Shown: positions 34,807 through 48,533 of the stretch, in pieces | Layout: each line of letters begins with the position of its first letter | How positions within the stretch are numbered: the first letter of the stretch is position 1 | Source: Nematostella vectensis | Taxonomy: Eukaryota > Cnidaria > Anthozoa > Actiniaria > Edwardsiidae | Reading direction: 5' to 3' | Length of the DNA stretch: 64,000 bases | Assembly (NCBI RefSeq): GCF_932526225.1 | Contig: NC_064037.1 | Coordinates: 9,656,203 to 9,720,202 of the forward strand | Position numbers and translations under genes: made by a program | The notes under the pieces: model-generated | Told to the model about the DNA's origin: nothing | What the model saw: only the letters and a program-made list of their open reading frames with translations | The model's database searches: none

Positions 34807-35961
34807 ATGGTAAAGGATGGGCGCACCAATATGGTAAAGGATGGGTGCACCAATATGGTAAAGGATGGGTGCACCAATATGGTAAAGGATGGGTGCACCA
34901 ATATGGTAAAGGATGGGCGCACCAATATGGTAAAGGATGGGTGCACCAATATGGTAAAGGATGGGTGCACCAATATGGTAAAGGATGTGTGCACCAATAT
35001 GGTAAAGGATGTGTGCACCAATATGGTAAAGGATGGGTGCACCAATATGGTAAAGGATGGGTGCACCGATATGGTAAAGGATGGGTGCACCGATATGGTA
35101 AAGGATGGGTGCACCAATATGGTAAAGTATGGGTGCACCGATATGGTAAAGTATGGGTGCACCGATATGGTAAAGTATGGGTGCACCGATATGGTAAAGG
35201 ATGGGTGCACCAATATGGTAAAGGATGGGTACACCAATATGGTAAAGGATGGGTGCACCAATATGGTAAAGGTTGGGTGCACCAATATGGTAAAGGATGG
35301 GTGCACCAATATGGTAAAGGTTGGGTGCACCAATATGGTAAAGTATGGGTGCACCGATATGGTAAAGGATGGGTGCACCAATATGGTAAAGGATGGGTGT
35401 ACCAATATGGTAAAGGATGGGTGCACCAATATGGTAAAGGATGGGTGCACCAATATGGTAAAGGATGGGTGCACCAATATGGTAAAGGATGGGTGCACCA
35501 ATGTGGTAAAGGATGGGTGCACCAATATGGTAAAGCATGGGTGCACCAATATGGTAAAGGATGGGTGCACCAATATGGTAAAGGATGGGTGCACCAATAT
35601 GGTAAAGGATGGGTGCACCAATATGGTAAAGGATGGGTGCACCAATATGGTAAAGGATGGGTGCACCAATATGGTAAAGGATGAGTGCACCAATATGGTA
35701 AAGGATGAGTGCACCAATATGGTAAAGGATGGGTGCACCAATATGGTAAAGGATGGGTGCACCAATATGGTAAAGGATGAGTGCACCAATATGGTAAAGG
35801 ATGGGTGCACCAATATGGTAAAGGATGAGTGCACCAATATGGTAAAGGATGGGTGCACCAATATGGTAAAGGATGGGTGCACCAATATGGTAAAGGATGG
35901 GTGCACCAATATGGTAAAGGATGGGTGCACCAATATGGTAAAGGATGGGTGCACCAATATG
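34807..35961. repeat. 24-bp minisatellite array, copy 2, about 48 units
   Basis: Same unit and same flanks as copy 1. The starting variant order is shared: GGGCGC at units 1 and 5, GTGTGC at units 8 and 9, then ACCGAT units. The copy 1 and copy 2 arrays therefore descend from one already expanded array and later differed in length. Confidence 0.97.
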
Positions 35962-36313
35962 TAATGCATGAAAGGACAGGGGCGGCGGGGTGGTCCCATA
36001 AGTGGAGGGGGGGGAGTTTGGGGTGAGGGGTGGGTAGTGGTTCCAGGGAGAGGGGTGGGTGGTGGTTCCAAATCCTATTTTATAAGAACGCTGGGATTTT
36101 AAACTGTTTGTTGTTGGTTGCATCTATACCGCTTAAAACCCGTTGGTTTAAAAAGACGTATATATAAAGAAACATCCGCTAGAAAAGTGGGGGGCCCCTC
36201 CCCTTCCGCCGCCCCTGCAGGAGATGTATTTGCGGATTTTAATTTCCACACATATTGAATAATCAGTCCAATGAAGGATCGCATCTAAACTGTCTGTAAC
36301 TACAGTATATTCT

Positions 36314-36452
36314 TTGAAATCTTGTTACATCCATGACATTTCTTCACAAGGGCAAAGCTTGAAATGCTGTTACATCCATGACATTTCTTCACAAGGGCAA
36401 AGCTTGAAATGCTGTTACATCCATGACGTTTCTTCACAAAGGCAAAGCTTGT
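36314..36452. repeat. 45-bp minisatellite, copy 2, 3 units
   Basis: Identical in arrangement to the copy 1 tract: three units between the same flanks. Confidence 0.9.
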
Positions 36453-37644
36453 CAGAATATTGTTTGTATTAAATTAATATTCATAATGGAACTTCTATGA
36501 AGGGACATAAGAATTTACCATTAGACTCTTGACAACATTGACAGCTATATCACACCAGGAATTGTGTTTGTTAAATTTAATGTACTGAATAATTTATATT
36601 ATTGAATGATGGCTGGATCCATTTGGTGGGGCCAATAAATTTGTAACTACATATATGGCTTTAATAAACTTGAGAGGAGAGCAGTATCCTAGATCCCTAG
36701 CTCCCCTAAAACTACCTTAATCAGTCAACATAAAAAGTGTTCAATTCGGGCTCCGCTTTTAGGCAGTGCTTAAATCTATATATTAAGAAAATGATCTGTA
36801 GGGACCTGGCTTTGCCCCAATAATTATTTTATTATTTCTGTATCCCCACCCCATCTAGAGTCTGAATAGCGTACGCATTCATCGTAACAGATTTAGGATC
36901 TTTAGTCATTAAGTCGTCTTTTGTTTTTCAGTCTGAAAAAACAACGATAAGAGAAAATATAAACACAGTAAAGAAAAAGATAAAAACAATGATCAACATG
37001 ATATTTTAAACAATTAAAATAAGCCTTCGATAAGACCCGAGATAAGTACTTTAAAAGGGTGTGGCCATCAGTTTTGCCCATAGCCTATACCAGCAACGAA
37101 AAAAAAAATCATGAAGGAGAAGCCAGACACATGAAGCGTCAGGTGTGATTCTGCACGCAAAGCATCGTGGAGCTGACAGTTAAGGGAGTAGCCTTAGGTG
37201 ACACGATTTGATTGCCCTTGAGCCCCTGGGCATGACTAACCAAGCCACGTAGAGTGAAATATTTGACATACTCGCACATTGTTTGGTATTAACAAAAAAA
37301 ATGTTGACGCAAAAGAGTTCTTTCGAGCACTTTGGCGGAATATTTTCTTTTAGAACATTTTAAGGCCAATATTAAAACCATAGAAAATAGAGGGTGGAAC
37401 TAGAATGACGGGGTACGTCATTAATTATTGCGCTGGGGGTAGAGATTAATAGTTTGTTTGTTTCCTATAGAAAAGCTAAAGAAATAAAACCAGTGGTCAC
37501 CAAAGCGGAAGAAACAAAATTCCTATATTTGCATAGCTATCCCCGAAAAAAAAAGATTAAAGATTTCGCGACTTATTTAGTGCGACGTATGAATCAACTT
37601 ACACCCAATATGATACAAATGTTATTTGTGTCGATACCAATAAG

Positions 37645-37734
37645 ATTCGGCACGGCAGGAGCGCGACGTATAAATCGGGCCTATTAACCTTGCAAATCGG
37701 GCGATTCATACGTCGCGCTTTCGCCATGCCGAAT
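37645..37734. repeat. GC-rich hairpin, copy 2
   Basis: Counterpart of the copy 1 hairpin. Here the left arm has GCGCGACGTA where copy 1 has GCGCGATGTA, which restores a GC pair. Confidence 0.7.
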
Positions 37735-39709
37735 GTAATTGTTTAGAATGGCAACATGGACAGATCGACGTCGAAATCAATTCAGTTTAACACGGCATAA
37801 GTTCGGCACGGCAATAACAGCGGCTGCAAGAGTCATGCTGCACGGCAAAAAGCAGGACATCGATTCAAACGTCGAGCTTTTGATGTTCTCTATACGCAGT
37901 GGCTAAATGAGTGGTAGCCGCTCAAGGTCTTGCAAGAGCTAAATGAGAGGTAGCTTTTTATTTTTTGAATAACGCGAGAAAATGCTACCTTGACGAACAA
38001 ATTTAGATAGAGGAAACATTTATCGATGTATTGATGTCTTTGAAATAAAAAAAAATCCCCTTGCCTGTGTACAGTAGGACAACGCTACTTGAATGTTGGA
38101 AATGTGCTATGCATATTCGAGTAAAGTAGTAAGCCGGTTACACAAATTTTAATATTATTAGTCCAAAAAATGTTAATCTTATGATAACAAAATGGCAAAT
38201 TACAAAATATTACGTGCCTTTTTATTTACCCTCTTTATTCTCTGTACACAGCTAAAACCTCAGCATTCCCGTAGAAAGAAGTTTCGCGTGAGGCCCGTAG
38301 TTTGTTATTCTCATAAATCATCCAAGCAAATAACATCTTAAAAAAAAGTAAATAAGCAAAATTATTTCCTTGTTTAGAGATAAGAAGCGATTGTTTTTTA
38401 TTTGTTTGATTATTCCCACCCTTTCCGTTCTCTGTAAAGTCTGAATCAACGTTGAGCCCAATGTATTTGTATCGACACAAATAAACAATCAGTTTCGGCG
38501 AATAAATTTTATGCAGACAGGCTTTGTTAAAAGTAACAATGGACGCAGCACGAATTAAAATTTAGTTAATTAACCTTTTTTTTAGTAATCTTTTGTGTGC
38601 CAAATCGGTAAACTTGTTTGTGCTTAAAATAAAACAAAATGTGAAACAGCTTAGCCTACTTTGCTGAAAATTGTTACCCAGTCTTATTCAGTTTTGATTT
38701 TAATCGTTTTGCTTTAAAGCAAGCAAGTCCATTATCAGAATCCGTGTATGACGTAGCCATGCAGGTATGTAACCTATGCACGACCAACTTTAGCTGGATA
38801 ATCAGTTTTAGAACAGAGTAGAAAAGGTTATTTCTCAAAGATTTCTTGCGCGCAAAAATCTGATGGAAAAGAGAAATGAGCTTTTGTTTTGTCACCTTAG
38901 TTACCCGATCTTTATAAGTAACAAGATCTCTTCGTGAAACTTCTACAGTTCCGCCAATATGCGCACGAAACAAAGGAATCGTTTGACGACAGTCATTCAG
39001 TCAAGCGTACCCCTGCCGTCTTATCTCATAAGCCCGTAAGGTTAACAAAGTTGGAAATTCTATTGAGGAAAAAAATAAATATGTTATTTCCCAGGGTCGG
39101 TCCGTATCGTGAAATACCGTGACCTCGGCCTCCCAGCTGGTAAATAACATATATGTCCCTTTCTTATCTTATGTTCTCTTGTATGAAGCCAATTTTGCGA
39201 TTTTATAGTATGCCGTGAAATATGAAATGGTAACAAGAGAGTCGCGATAAATGTGTTTGTTTGTCGCCGAATAAAATATTTATTCTGGTCTCGACCTTCA
39301 AAGATATTGCATTAGTAAAATTTTATCTTTTGAAGAGTATTTTCGCTGCTCATATGAGGAAAATTCGGGTAATGACACACTTGGTTTTCATTCTTGAAAA
39401 AAAAAGGCGACTGTCCAGTGCTGAAAAACGCTAGACTAGTTCCAGTACCGCGCGGTTAAACCAGCCTTTTTGTTTTGAAATGGCGGCATTTCACCGGGCG
39501 AACTGTCACATTTTGGCGAATGCTAAGAAGACTAGACCAAACATAAGGCTATCATTTTCTTTATGACTCCCTCATTATCACACAAATCTGTCATCTTTTG
39601 TACAGTATGGTTTTAATTCTGTACAGTCAAAACAGCAACTGAAGTCAGCCTTTCGTACCTTTAATCGAACTATTCAACACTACGATTGTGCTTGTTTTCG
39701 CCAGAGCAA

Positions 39710-39790
39710 GCGCATGCGCATACGTTATTCAGCACTGTCGAGCAGAACCACAAGCGACAAACAGAAAGCGACAAAGAAACCACTGCTAAG
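39710..39790 (+). promoter_or_regulatory. NRF1-type motif and exon-like 5' end (copy 3)
   Basis: This is the counterpart of the copy 1 signal. GCGCATGCGC is intact at 39710-39719, the donor CTGCTAAG/GTGAGT is intact at 39790/39791, and the acceptor ends at 40435. The block is missing from copy 2. Confidence 0.4.
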
Positions 39791-40752
39791 GTGAGTTTCA
39801 GACGACGTATTGTATCGAGAATGTGACATTTAAGTTATTGTGCTTTTTTGTTGTCCTGTTTGTTTGCTTTGAGAATGCGTGCGTAAATAAAAATCAAATA
39901 ATCGAATAATTAAGTATAATATACAAGTAATGTGAGCGTAACACCTCCTTTTGACATTCTTCGTTCTATCTCTATTTTTTGATCGTGTTGAGATATTTCA
40001 TTAAGGCTAAATATCGTCCTGCATTTGTCATATAATGCTAAAGAAGACCGTTCTTATTTTTCTTATATCTTGTGTTCTTTACTGTACTTGCCGTTAATGA
40101 CCTAATAAACGCCCGTCGCGTTTATTAAATTTCGATGGTTCGAGGGGGGGGGGGCGTTCATTAGATAGGAGGCGTTTATAAGAAAGGGGGGTTTATCAGT
40201 CATTTACATTATTGTCATTTACAGTAGTCCTGTGAAGATACAGCAACTTTTTTCAACTTACAAGATAAATTTTTCATACCAAGGATAAAAAAATGCAACC
40301 CCTATTGTCTAATAAATTGTTTTTGTTTATATTGTTTGCATCTTGCATCTAATGTGTTTATTGTTAATGGCTTGATGATAAGAAGAGTTTTGAAAGAAAT
40401 AATAAATTATTGTTTTTACTCTTTATTTCAACCAGGGACTACCTGAGGGCAAGATGAATTTGAATGCTAAAGACTAAAAGACAGCAGAATTGAGAAACAT
40501 GTCTTAAAGATAAGAGTATGGAGTTCTTATGCACTAGTGATTTGATACCCCCACACCCATGGTCCCAGGAAAGGGCGAGGGATTAGACCTTAAACAACTG
40601 TAATAAAAGTCTCATGAAACAAATTGTACTCAATTGCCTCTACCCCTTGTGGAAATAACTGTACATTTGAGATGATTTGCCAACAGAAATGAGCTGTTTA
40701 TGTCTCTCAAAACGTTTTCATATATGTTGAATCGTATACCGTATAGGTATCA

Positions 40753-40776
40753 AGAGAGAGAGAGAGAGAGAGAGAA
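40753..40776. repeat. (GA)n microsatellite, short allele in copy 3
   Basis: Pure GA run at the position equivalent to 23871-23914 of copy 1. Confidence 0.95.
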
Positions 40777-41882
40777 AGAATTTGCCTTCCTTACACTTCA
40801 TATAATCTGCAAAACATTGTTATCTATTCCCCTGATTGTGTTTTATTAGATAATGGAAGGCTGTTTCCAATTTTGTTTGCTGTCCTGGCTAGGAGGGACA
40901 AGTCTAAGAGTCAAAGGGGGAAAGGGTTAGTTATATGAAAGTACTGAATATAACTATTGCATCATTGTTATATCATTGTTATATAAGAGTCATATTTATT
41001 TCTTTTTTTTTTCTTTCCCTGTTGACTATATATTAATGAATAGATATAAATGAACAGATTTGGTTTAATAAGAAATTTTTATTTAGCACTTTCACTTATA
41101 GATCTTTTTAGGATTTGCTTTCCAAATCAGTCTGTTTCCTATTGCATTTATTTGGTAGTTAAAATGGCTGGATCCAGACTTTTTCTGAAAAAAAGAAGCA
41201 GCAGGCCACCATGCTGAATGGTGGGTGCACCAAAATATAATGCATTTCTTTATGTATATTTGTGGATTTTAATTTCCATGGGCATGGAAAAACCACTAAG
41301 TCGTACATGAAAACTTCAGTATGGCATCTAAAATGTGTCCAACTATACTATTCTATCTTTTTGATGCTGTTACACCCATTACTTGTTCTTCACAACGACA
41401 AAGCTTGTCAGAATGCAGCTTTGATACAAATGTATTTTACCAGAACTTTTATGAAGGGAAGGGGTTTTGAGGGCAGATACTTAAATTATATAACACTAGC
41501 AATAACCTTGTGCTTTTTCAATAATAAATCTGTAAAGAAAACAGTTTTATATCAACCTTAAGATAATGGGAAAAGTGAAATGTCAAGAAAGTGCTCAATC
41601 CAAATATTTGCATTACTGTTGTATTCTTTTATCAAACCTTTCAAGTGGAGTCAATTTCTCCTTTTCCCTCTCCCCGTTGACTTTGTTTAATGCAATTGAT
41701 ATTATTTGCTGTTTCCTATATACCCAAACATAGATTCATGAACTGGTTGGGTTTGAAATTAAAAGTAAGCGTTAAGCACTGTCAGTGATGACTAAGCTGT
41801 ATTTTTTTAGAATTTGCTTCCAAAGTCAATCTGTTTTTCTCCATTTTATTCATTTTGAAGCAGACCAACAACAGGCCACTAT

Positions 41883-44741
41883 ATGGTAAAGGATGGGTGC
41901 ACCAATATGGTAAAGGATGGGTGCACCAATATGGTAAAGGATGGGTGCACCAATATGGCAAAGGATGGGTGCACCAATATGGCAAAGGATGGGTGCACCA
42001 ATATGGTAAAGGATGGGTGCACCAATATGGTAAAGGATGGGTGCACCAATATGGTAAAGGATGGGTGCACCAATATGGTAAAGGATGGGTGCACCAATAT
42101 GGTAAAGGATGGGTGCACCAATATGGTAAAGGATGAGTGCACCAATATGGTAAAGGATGGGTGCACCAATATGGTAAAGGATGGGTGCACCAATATGGTA
42201 AAGGATGGGTGCACCAATATGGTAAAGGATGGGTGCACCAATATGGTAAAGGATGGGTGCACCAATATGGTAGCGGATGGGTGCACCAATATGGTAGCGG
42301 ATGGGTGCACCAATATGGTAAAGGATGGGTGCACCAATATGGTAAAGGATGGGTGCACCAATATGGTAAAGGATGGTAGCACCAATATGGTAAAGGATGG
42401 GTGCACCAATATGGTAAAGGATGGGTGCACCAATATGGTAAAGGATGGGTGCACCAATATGGTAAAGGATGGGTGCACCAATATGGTAAAGGATGGGTGC
42501 ACCAATATGGTAAAGGATGGGTGCACCAATATGGTAAAGGATGGGTGCACCAATATGGTAAAGGATGGGAGCACCAATATGGTAAAGGATGGGAGCACCA
42601 ATATGGTAAAGGATGGGTGCACCAATATGGTAAAGGATGGGTGCACCAATATGGTAAAGGATGGGTGCACCAATATGGTAAAGGATGGGTGCACCAATAT
42701 GGTAAAGGATAGGTGCACCAATATGGTAAAGGATGAGTGCACCAATATGGTAAAGGATGGGTGCACCAATATGGTAAAGAATGGGAGCACCAATATGGCA
42801 AAGGATGGGTGCACCAATATGGCAAAGGATGGGTGCACCAATATGGTAAAGGATGGGTGCACCAATATGGTAAAGGATGGGTGCACCAATATGGTAAAGG
42901 ATGGGTGCACCAATATGGTAAAGGATGGGTGCACCAATATGGTAAAGGATGGGTGCACCAATATGGTAAAGGATGAGTGCACCAATATGGTAAAGGATGG
43001 GTGCACCAATATGGTAAAGGATGGGTGCACCAATATGGTAAAGGATGGGTGCACCAATATGGTAAAGGATGGGTGCACCAATATGGTAAAGGATGGGTGC
43101 ACCAATATGGTAGCGGATGGGTGCACCAATATGGTAGCGGATGGGTGCACCAATATGGTAAAGGATGGGTGCACCAATATGGTAAAGGATGGGTGCACCA
43201 ATATGGTAAAGGATGGGTGCACCAATATGGTAAAGGATGGTAGCACCAATATGGTAAAGGATGGGTGCACCAATATGGTAAAGGATGGGTGCACCAATAT
43301 GGTAAAGGATGGGTGCACCAATATGGTAAAGGATGGGTGCACCAATATGGTAAAGGATGGGTGCACCAATATGGTAAAGGATGGGTGCACCAATATGGTA
43401 AAGGATGGGTGCACCAATATGGTAAAGGATGGGAGCACCAATATGGTAAAGGATGGGAGCACCAATATGGTAAAGGATGGGTGCACCAATATGGTAAAGG
43501 ATGGGTGCACCAATATGGTAAAGGATGGGTGCACCAATATGGTAAAGGATGGGTGCACCAATATGGTAAAGGATAGGTGCACCAATATGGTAAAGGATGA
43601 GTGCACCAATATGGTAAAGGATGGGTGCACCAATATGGTAAAGGATGGGTGCACCAATATTGTAAAGGATGGGTGCACCAATATTGTAAAGGATGGGAGC
43701 ACCAATATTGTAAAGGATGGGTGCACCAATATGGTAAAGGATGGGTGCACCAATATGGTAAAGGATGGGTGCACCAATATGGTAAAGGATGGGTGCACCA
43801 ATATGGTAAAGGATGGGTGCACCAATATGGTAAAGGATGGGTGCACCAATATGGTAAAGGATGGGTGCACCAATATGGTAAAGGATGGGTGCACCAATAT
43901 GGTAAAGGATGGGTACACCAATATGGTAAAGGATGGGTGCACCAATATGGTAAAGGATGGGTGCACCAATATGGTAAAGGATGGGTGCACCAATATTGTA
44001 AAGGATGGGTGCACCAATATGGTAAAGGATGGGAGCACCAATATGGTAAAGGATGAGTGCACCAATATGGTAAAGGATGAGTGCACCAATATGGTAAAGG
44101 ATGGGTGCACCAATATGGTAAAGGATGAGTGCACCAATATGGTAAAGGATGGGAGCACCAATATGGTAAAGGATGGGAGCACCAATATGGTAAAGGATGG
44201 GTGCATCAATATGGTAAAGGATGGGTGCACCAATATGGTAAAGGATGGGTGCACCAATATGGTAAAGGATGGGTGCACCAATATGGTAAAGGATGGGTGC
44301 ACCAATATGGTAAAGGATGGGTGCACCAATATGGTAAAGGATGGGTGCACCAATATGGTAAAGGATGAGTGCACCAATATGGTAAAGGATGGGTGCACCA
44401 ATATGGTAAAGGATGGGTGCACCAATATGGTAAAGGATGGGTGCACCAATATGGTAAAGGATGGGTGCACCAATATGGTAAAGGATGGGTGCACCAATAT
44501 GGCAAAGGATGGGTGCACCAATATGGTAAAGGATGGGTGCACCAATATGGTAAAGGATGGGAGCACCAATATGGTAAAGGATGAGTGCACCAATATGGTA
44601 AAGGATGGGTGCACCAATATGGTAAAGGATGGGTGCACCAATATGGTAAAGGATGGGAGCACCAATATGGTAAAGGATGGGTGCACCAATATGGTAAAGG
44701 ATGGGTGCACCAATATGGTAAAGGATGGGTGCACCAATATG
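41883..44741. repeat. 24-bp minisatellite array, copy 3, about 119 units
   Basis: Same unit but a different variant set (GGCAAAGG, TAGCGG, GGTAGCACC, ATTGTAAAGG). Landmarks such as GGATGGTAGC (42371 and 43235) and GGATAGGTGC (42707 and 43571) recur exactly 864 bp apart, which is 36 units. A large internal block was therefore duplicated as one piece. Confidence 0.97.
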
Positions 44742-45071
44742 TAATGCAGTGGAGGGGGGGGGGAGTTTGGGGTGAGGGGTGGGTAGTGGTTCCAGGAAGA
44801 GGGGTAGGTGGTGGTTCCAAATCCTATTTTATAAGAACGCTGGGATTTTAAACGGTTTGTTGTTGGTTGCATCTATACCGCTTGAAACCCGTTGGTTTAA
44901 AAAGACGTATATATAAAGAAACATCCGCTAGAAAAGTGGGGGGCCCCTCCCCTTCCGCCGCCCCTGCAGGAGATATATTTGCGGATTTTAATTTCCACAC
45001 ATATTGAATAATCAGTCCAATGAAGGATCGCATCTAAACTGCCTGTAACTACAGTATATTCTTTGGGATTT

Positions 45072-45930
45072 TTGAAATGCTGTTACATCCATGACATTTC
45101 TTCACAAGGGCAAAGCTTGAAATGCTGTTACATCCATGACATTTCTTTACAAAGGCAAAGCTTAAAAAGCTGTTACATCCATGACATTTCTTCACAAAGG
45201 CAAAGCTTGAAATGCTGTTACATCCATGACATTTCTTCACAAAGGCAAAGCTTGAAATGCTGTTACATCCATGACATTTCTTTACAAAGGCAAAGATTGA
45301 AATGCTGTTACATCCATGACATTTCTTCACAAAGGCAAAGCTTGAAATGCTGTTACATCCATGACATTTCTTCACAAAGGCAAAGCTTGAAATGCTGTTA
45401 CATCCATGACTCATTTCTTCACAAAGGCAAAGCTTGAAATGCTGTTACATCCATGACATTTCTTCACAAATGCAAAGCTTGAAATGCTGTTACATCCATG
45501 ACATTTCTTTACAAAGGCAAAGCTTGAAATGCTGTTACATCCATGACTCATTTCTTCACAAAGGCAAAGCTTGAAATGCTGTTACATCCATGACATTTCT
45601 TCACAAAGGCAAAGCTTGAAATGCTGTTACATCCATGACATTTCTTCACAAAGGCAAAGCTTGAAATGCTGTTACATCCATGACATTTCTTCACAAATGC
45701 AAAGCTTGAAATGCTGTTACATCCATGACATTTCTTCACAAAGGCAAATGAAATGCTGTTACATCCATGACATTTCTTCACAAAGGCAAAGCTTGAAATG
45801 CTGTTACATCCATGACATTTCTTCACAAAGGCAAAGCTTGAAATGCTGTTACATCCATGACATTTCTTCACAAAGGCAAAGCTTGAAATGCTGTTACATC
45901 CATGACATTTCTTCACAAATGCAAAGCTTG
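45072..45930. repeat. 45-bp minisatellite, copy 3, about 19 units
   Basis: Same unit and same flanks as the three-unit tracts of copies 1 and 2, but expanded about sixfold. Two units carry a three-base insertion (GACTCATTTC) and one lacks GCTT. The flanking sequence before the first unit is shortened relative to the other copies. Confidence 0.95.
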
Positions 45931-47078
45931 TCAGAATATTGTTTGTATTAAATTAATATTCGTAATGCAACTTCTATGAAGGGACATAAGAATTTACCAT
46001 TAGACTCTTGACAACATTGACAGCTATATCACACCAGGAATTGTGTTTTTTAAATTTAATGTACTGTATTATTTATATTATTGAATGATGGCTGGATCCA
46101 TTTGGTGGGGCCAATAAATTTGTAACTACATGTATGGCTGTAATAAACTTGAGAGGAGAGCAGTATCCTAGATCCCTAGCTCCCCTAAAACTACCTTAAT
46201 CAGTCAACATAAAAAGTGTTCAATTCGGGCTCCGCTTTTAGGCAGTGCTTAAATCTATATATTAAGGAAATGATCTGTAGGGACCTGGCTTTGCGCCAAT
46301 TATTATCTTATTATTTCTGTATCCCCACCCCATCTAAAGTCTGAATAGCGTACGCATTCATCGTAATAGATTTAAGATTTTTAGTCAATAAGTCGTCTTT
46401 TGTTTTTCAGTCTGAAAAGACAACGATAAGAGAAAATATAAACACAGTAAATAAAAAGATAAAAACAATGATCAACATGATATTTTAAACAATTAAAACA
46501 AGCCTTCGATAAGACCCGAGATAAGTACTTTAAAGGGTGTGTCCATCAGTTTTGCGCATAGCCTATACCAACAGCGAAAAAAAAATCATGAAGGAGAAGC
46601 TAGACGCATGAAGCGTCAGGTGTGATTCTGTGTGAGGCTTGTGACACGATTTAATTGCCCTTGACCCCCTGCGCATGACTAACCAAGCCACTTTGAGTAA
46701 AATATTTGACATACTCGCACATTGTTTGGTATTTAAAAAATGTTGACGCAAAAGAGTTCATTCGAGCACTTTGGCGGACTATTTTCTTTTAGAACATTTT
46801 AAGGCCAATATTAAAACCATAGAAAATCGAGGGTTGAACTAGAACGACGGAATGACGGGGGTACGTCATTAATTATTGCTGGGGGTAGAGAATAATAGTT
46901 TGTTTGTTTCCTATAGAAATAAAACCAGTGGTAACCAAAGCGGAAGAAACAAAATTCCTATATTTGCATAGCTATCCCTCCAAAAAAAGATTAAAGATTT
47001 CGCGACTTATTTAGTGCGACGTCTGAATCAACGTACACCCAATATGATACAAATGTTATTTGTGCCGATACCAATAAG

Positions 47079-47168
47079 ATTCGGCACGGCAGGAGCGCGA
47101 CGTATAAATCGGGCATATTAACCTTGCAAATCGGGCGATTCATACGTCGCGCTTTCGCCATGCCGAAT
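47079..47168. repeat. GC-rich hairpin, copy 3
   Basis: Counterpart of the other two hairpins with both arms intact. Confidence 0.7.
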
Positions 47169-48393
47169 GTAATTGTTTAGAATGGGAACATGGACAGATC
47201 GACGTCGAAATCAATAACAGCGGCTGCGAGAGTCTTGATGCACGGCAAAAGCAGGACACCGATTCAAACGTCGAGCTTTTGATGTTCTCTATACGCAGTG
47301 GCTAAATGAGGGGTAGCCGCTCAAGGTCTTGCAAGAGCTAAATGAGAGGTAGCTTTTTATGTTTTGAATAACGCGAGAAAATGCTACCTTGACGAACAAA
47401 TTTAGATAGAGGAAACATTTATCGATGTATTGATGTCTTTGAAATAAAAAAAAAATCCCCTTGCCTGTGTACAGTAGGACAACGCTACTTGAATGTTGGA
47501 ATTGTGCTATGCATATTGGAGTAAAGTAGTAAGCCGGTTACACCAATTTTAATATTATTAGTCCAAAAAATGTTAATCTTTTTATGATAACAAAATGGCA
47601 AATTACAAAATATTACGTGCCTTTTTATTTACCCTCTTTATTCTCTGTACACAGCTAAAACCTCAGCATTGCCGTTGAAAGAAGTTTCGCGTGAGGCCCG
47701 TAGTTTGTTATTCTCATAAATCATCCAAGCAAATAACACCTTAAAAAAAAGTAAATAAGCAAAATTATTTCCTTGGTTAGAGATAAGAAGCGATTGTTTT
47801 TTATTTGTTTGATTATTCCGACACTTTCCGTTCTCTGTAAAGTCTGAATCAACGTTGAGCCCAATGTATTTGTATCGACACAAATAAACAATCAGATTCG
47901 GCGAATGAATTATATGCAGAAAGGCTTTGTTAAAAGTAACAATGGACGCAGCACGGATTTTTCTAGTAATCTTTTGTGTGCCAAATGGGTAAACTTGTTT
48001 GTGCTTAAAATAAAACAAACTGTGAAACAGCTTAGCCTACTTCGCTACTTCGCTGAAAATTGTTACCCACTCTTATTCAGTTTTGATTTTAATCGTTTTG
48101 CTTTAAAGCAAGCAAGTCCATTATCCGAATCCGTGTATGACTCAGGCATGCAGGTATCTTCCTTAACCTATGCACGACCAACTTTAGCTGGATAATCAGT
48201 TTTAGAACAGAGTAAAAAAGGTTATTTCTCAAAGATTTCTTGCTCGCAAAAATCTGATGGAAAAGAGAAATGAGCTTTTGTTTTGTCACCTTAGTTACCC
48301 GATATTTATAAGTAACAAGATCTCTTCGTGAAACTTCTACAGTTCCGCCAATATGCGCACGAAACAAAGGAATCGTTTGACGACAGTCATTAA

Positions 48394-48533
48394 GTCAAGC
48401 GTACGCCTGCCGTCTTAACTCCTAGTGTGGCTATTGGTATGTGGCACTATGTCATAGACGAAGACAGAAGAAGTGATTTCACTATTAGGGACATCTGCTC
48501 AGAGGCTTTGAAGTCGCTGGCACGCTCGCACAG
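48394..48533 (+). other. Candidate orphan exon across the right edge of the triplication
   Basis: An open frame of 46 codons runs from just after a TAA at 48391 to a donor-like AG/GTAAAG at 48533/48534. It includes GMWHYVIDEDRRSDFTIRDI and ends in LKSLARSHR. Its first eight codons belong to the triplicated unit and the rest to unique flank. The stretch reads like protein but is short, the acceptor is unclear, and no partner exon was found. Confidence 0.25.

Larger units (their letters stand above)
22142..48417 (+). repeat. 26-kb tandem triplication (segmental duplication)
   Basis: Three head-to-tail copies share the same order of blocks: copy 1 at 22142-33583, copy 2 at 33584-39026, copy 3 at 39027-48417. 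Each begins with CATAAGCCCGTAAGGTTAAC. The internal junctions are identical (CCGTCTTATCT joined to CATAAG) at 33583/33584 and 39026/39027. Outside blocks are near-identical over kilobases with scattered substitutions and small indels. Copy 2 lacks about 1.64 kb (the part of copy 1 from about 22503 to 24150). Copy 1 lacks about 200 bp present at 36660-36860 and 46140-46340, but gains a roughly 2.95-kb insertion at 29752-32709. No transposase or reverse transcriptase frame was seen. Confidence 0.9.

Noticed and set aside
22142-48417. Helitron or other rolling-circle origin of the tandem copies
   Set aside because: No Rep/helicase frame, no clear 5' TC and 3' CTRR ends, and the junctions fit ordinary unequal exchange or replication error.
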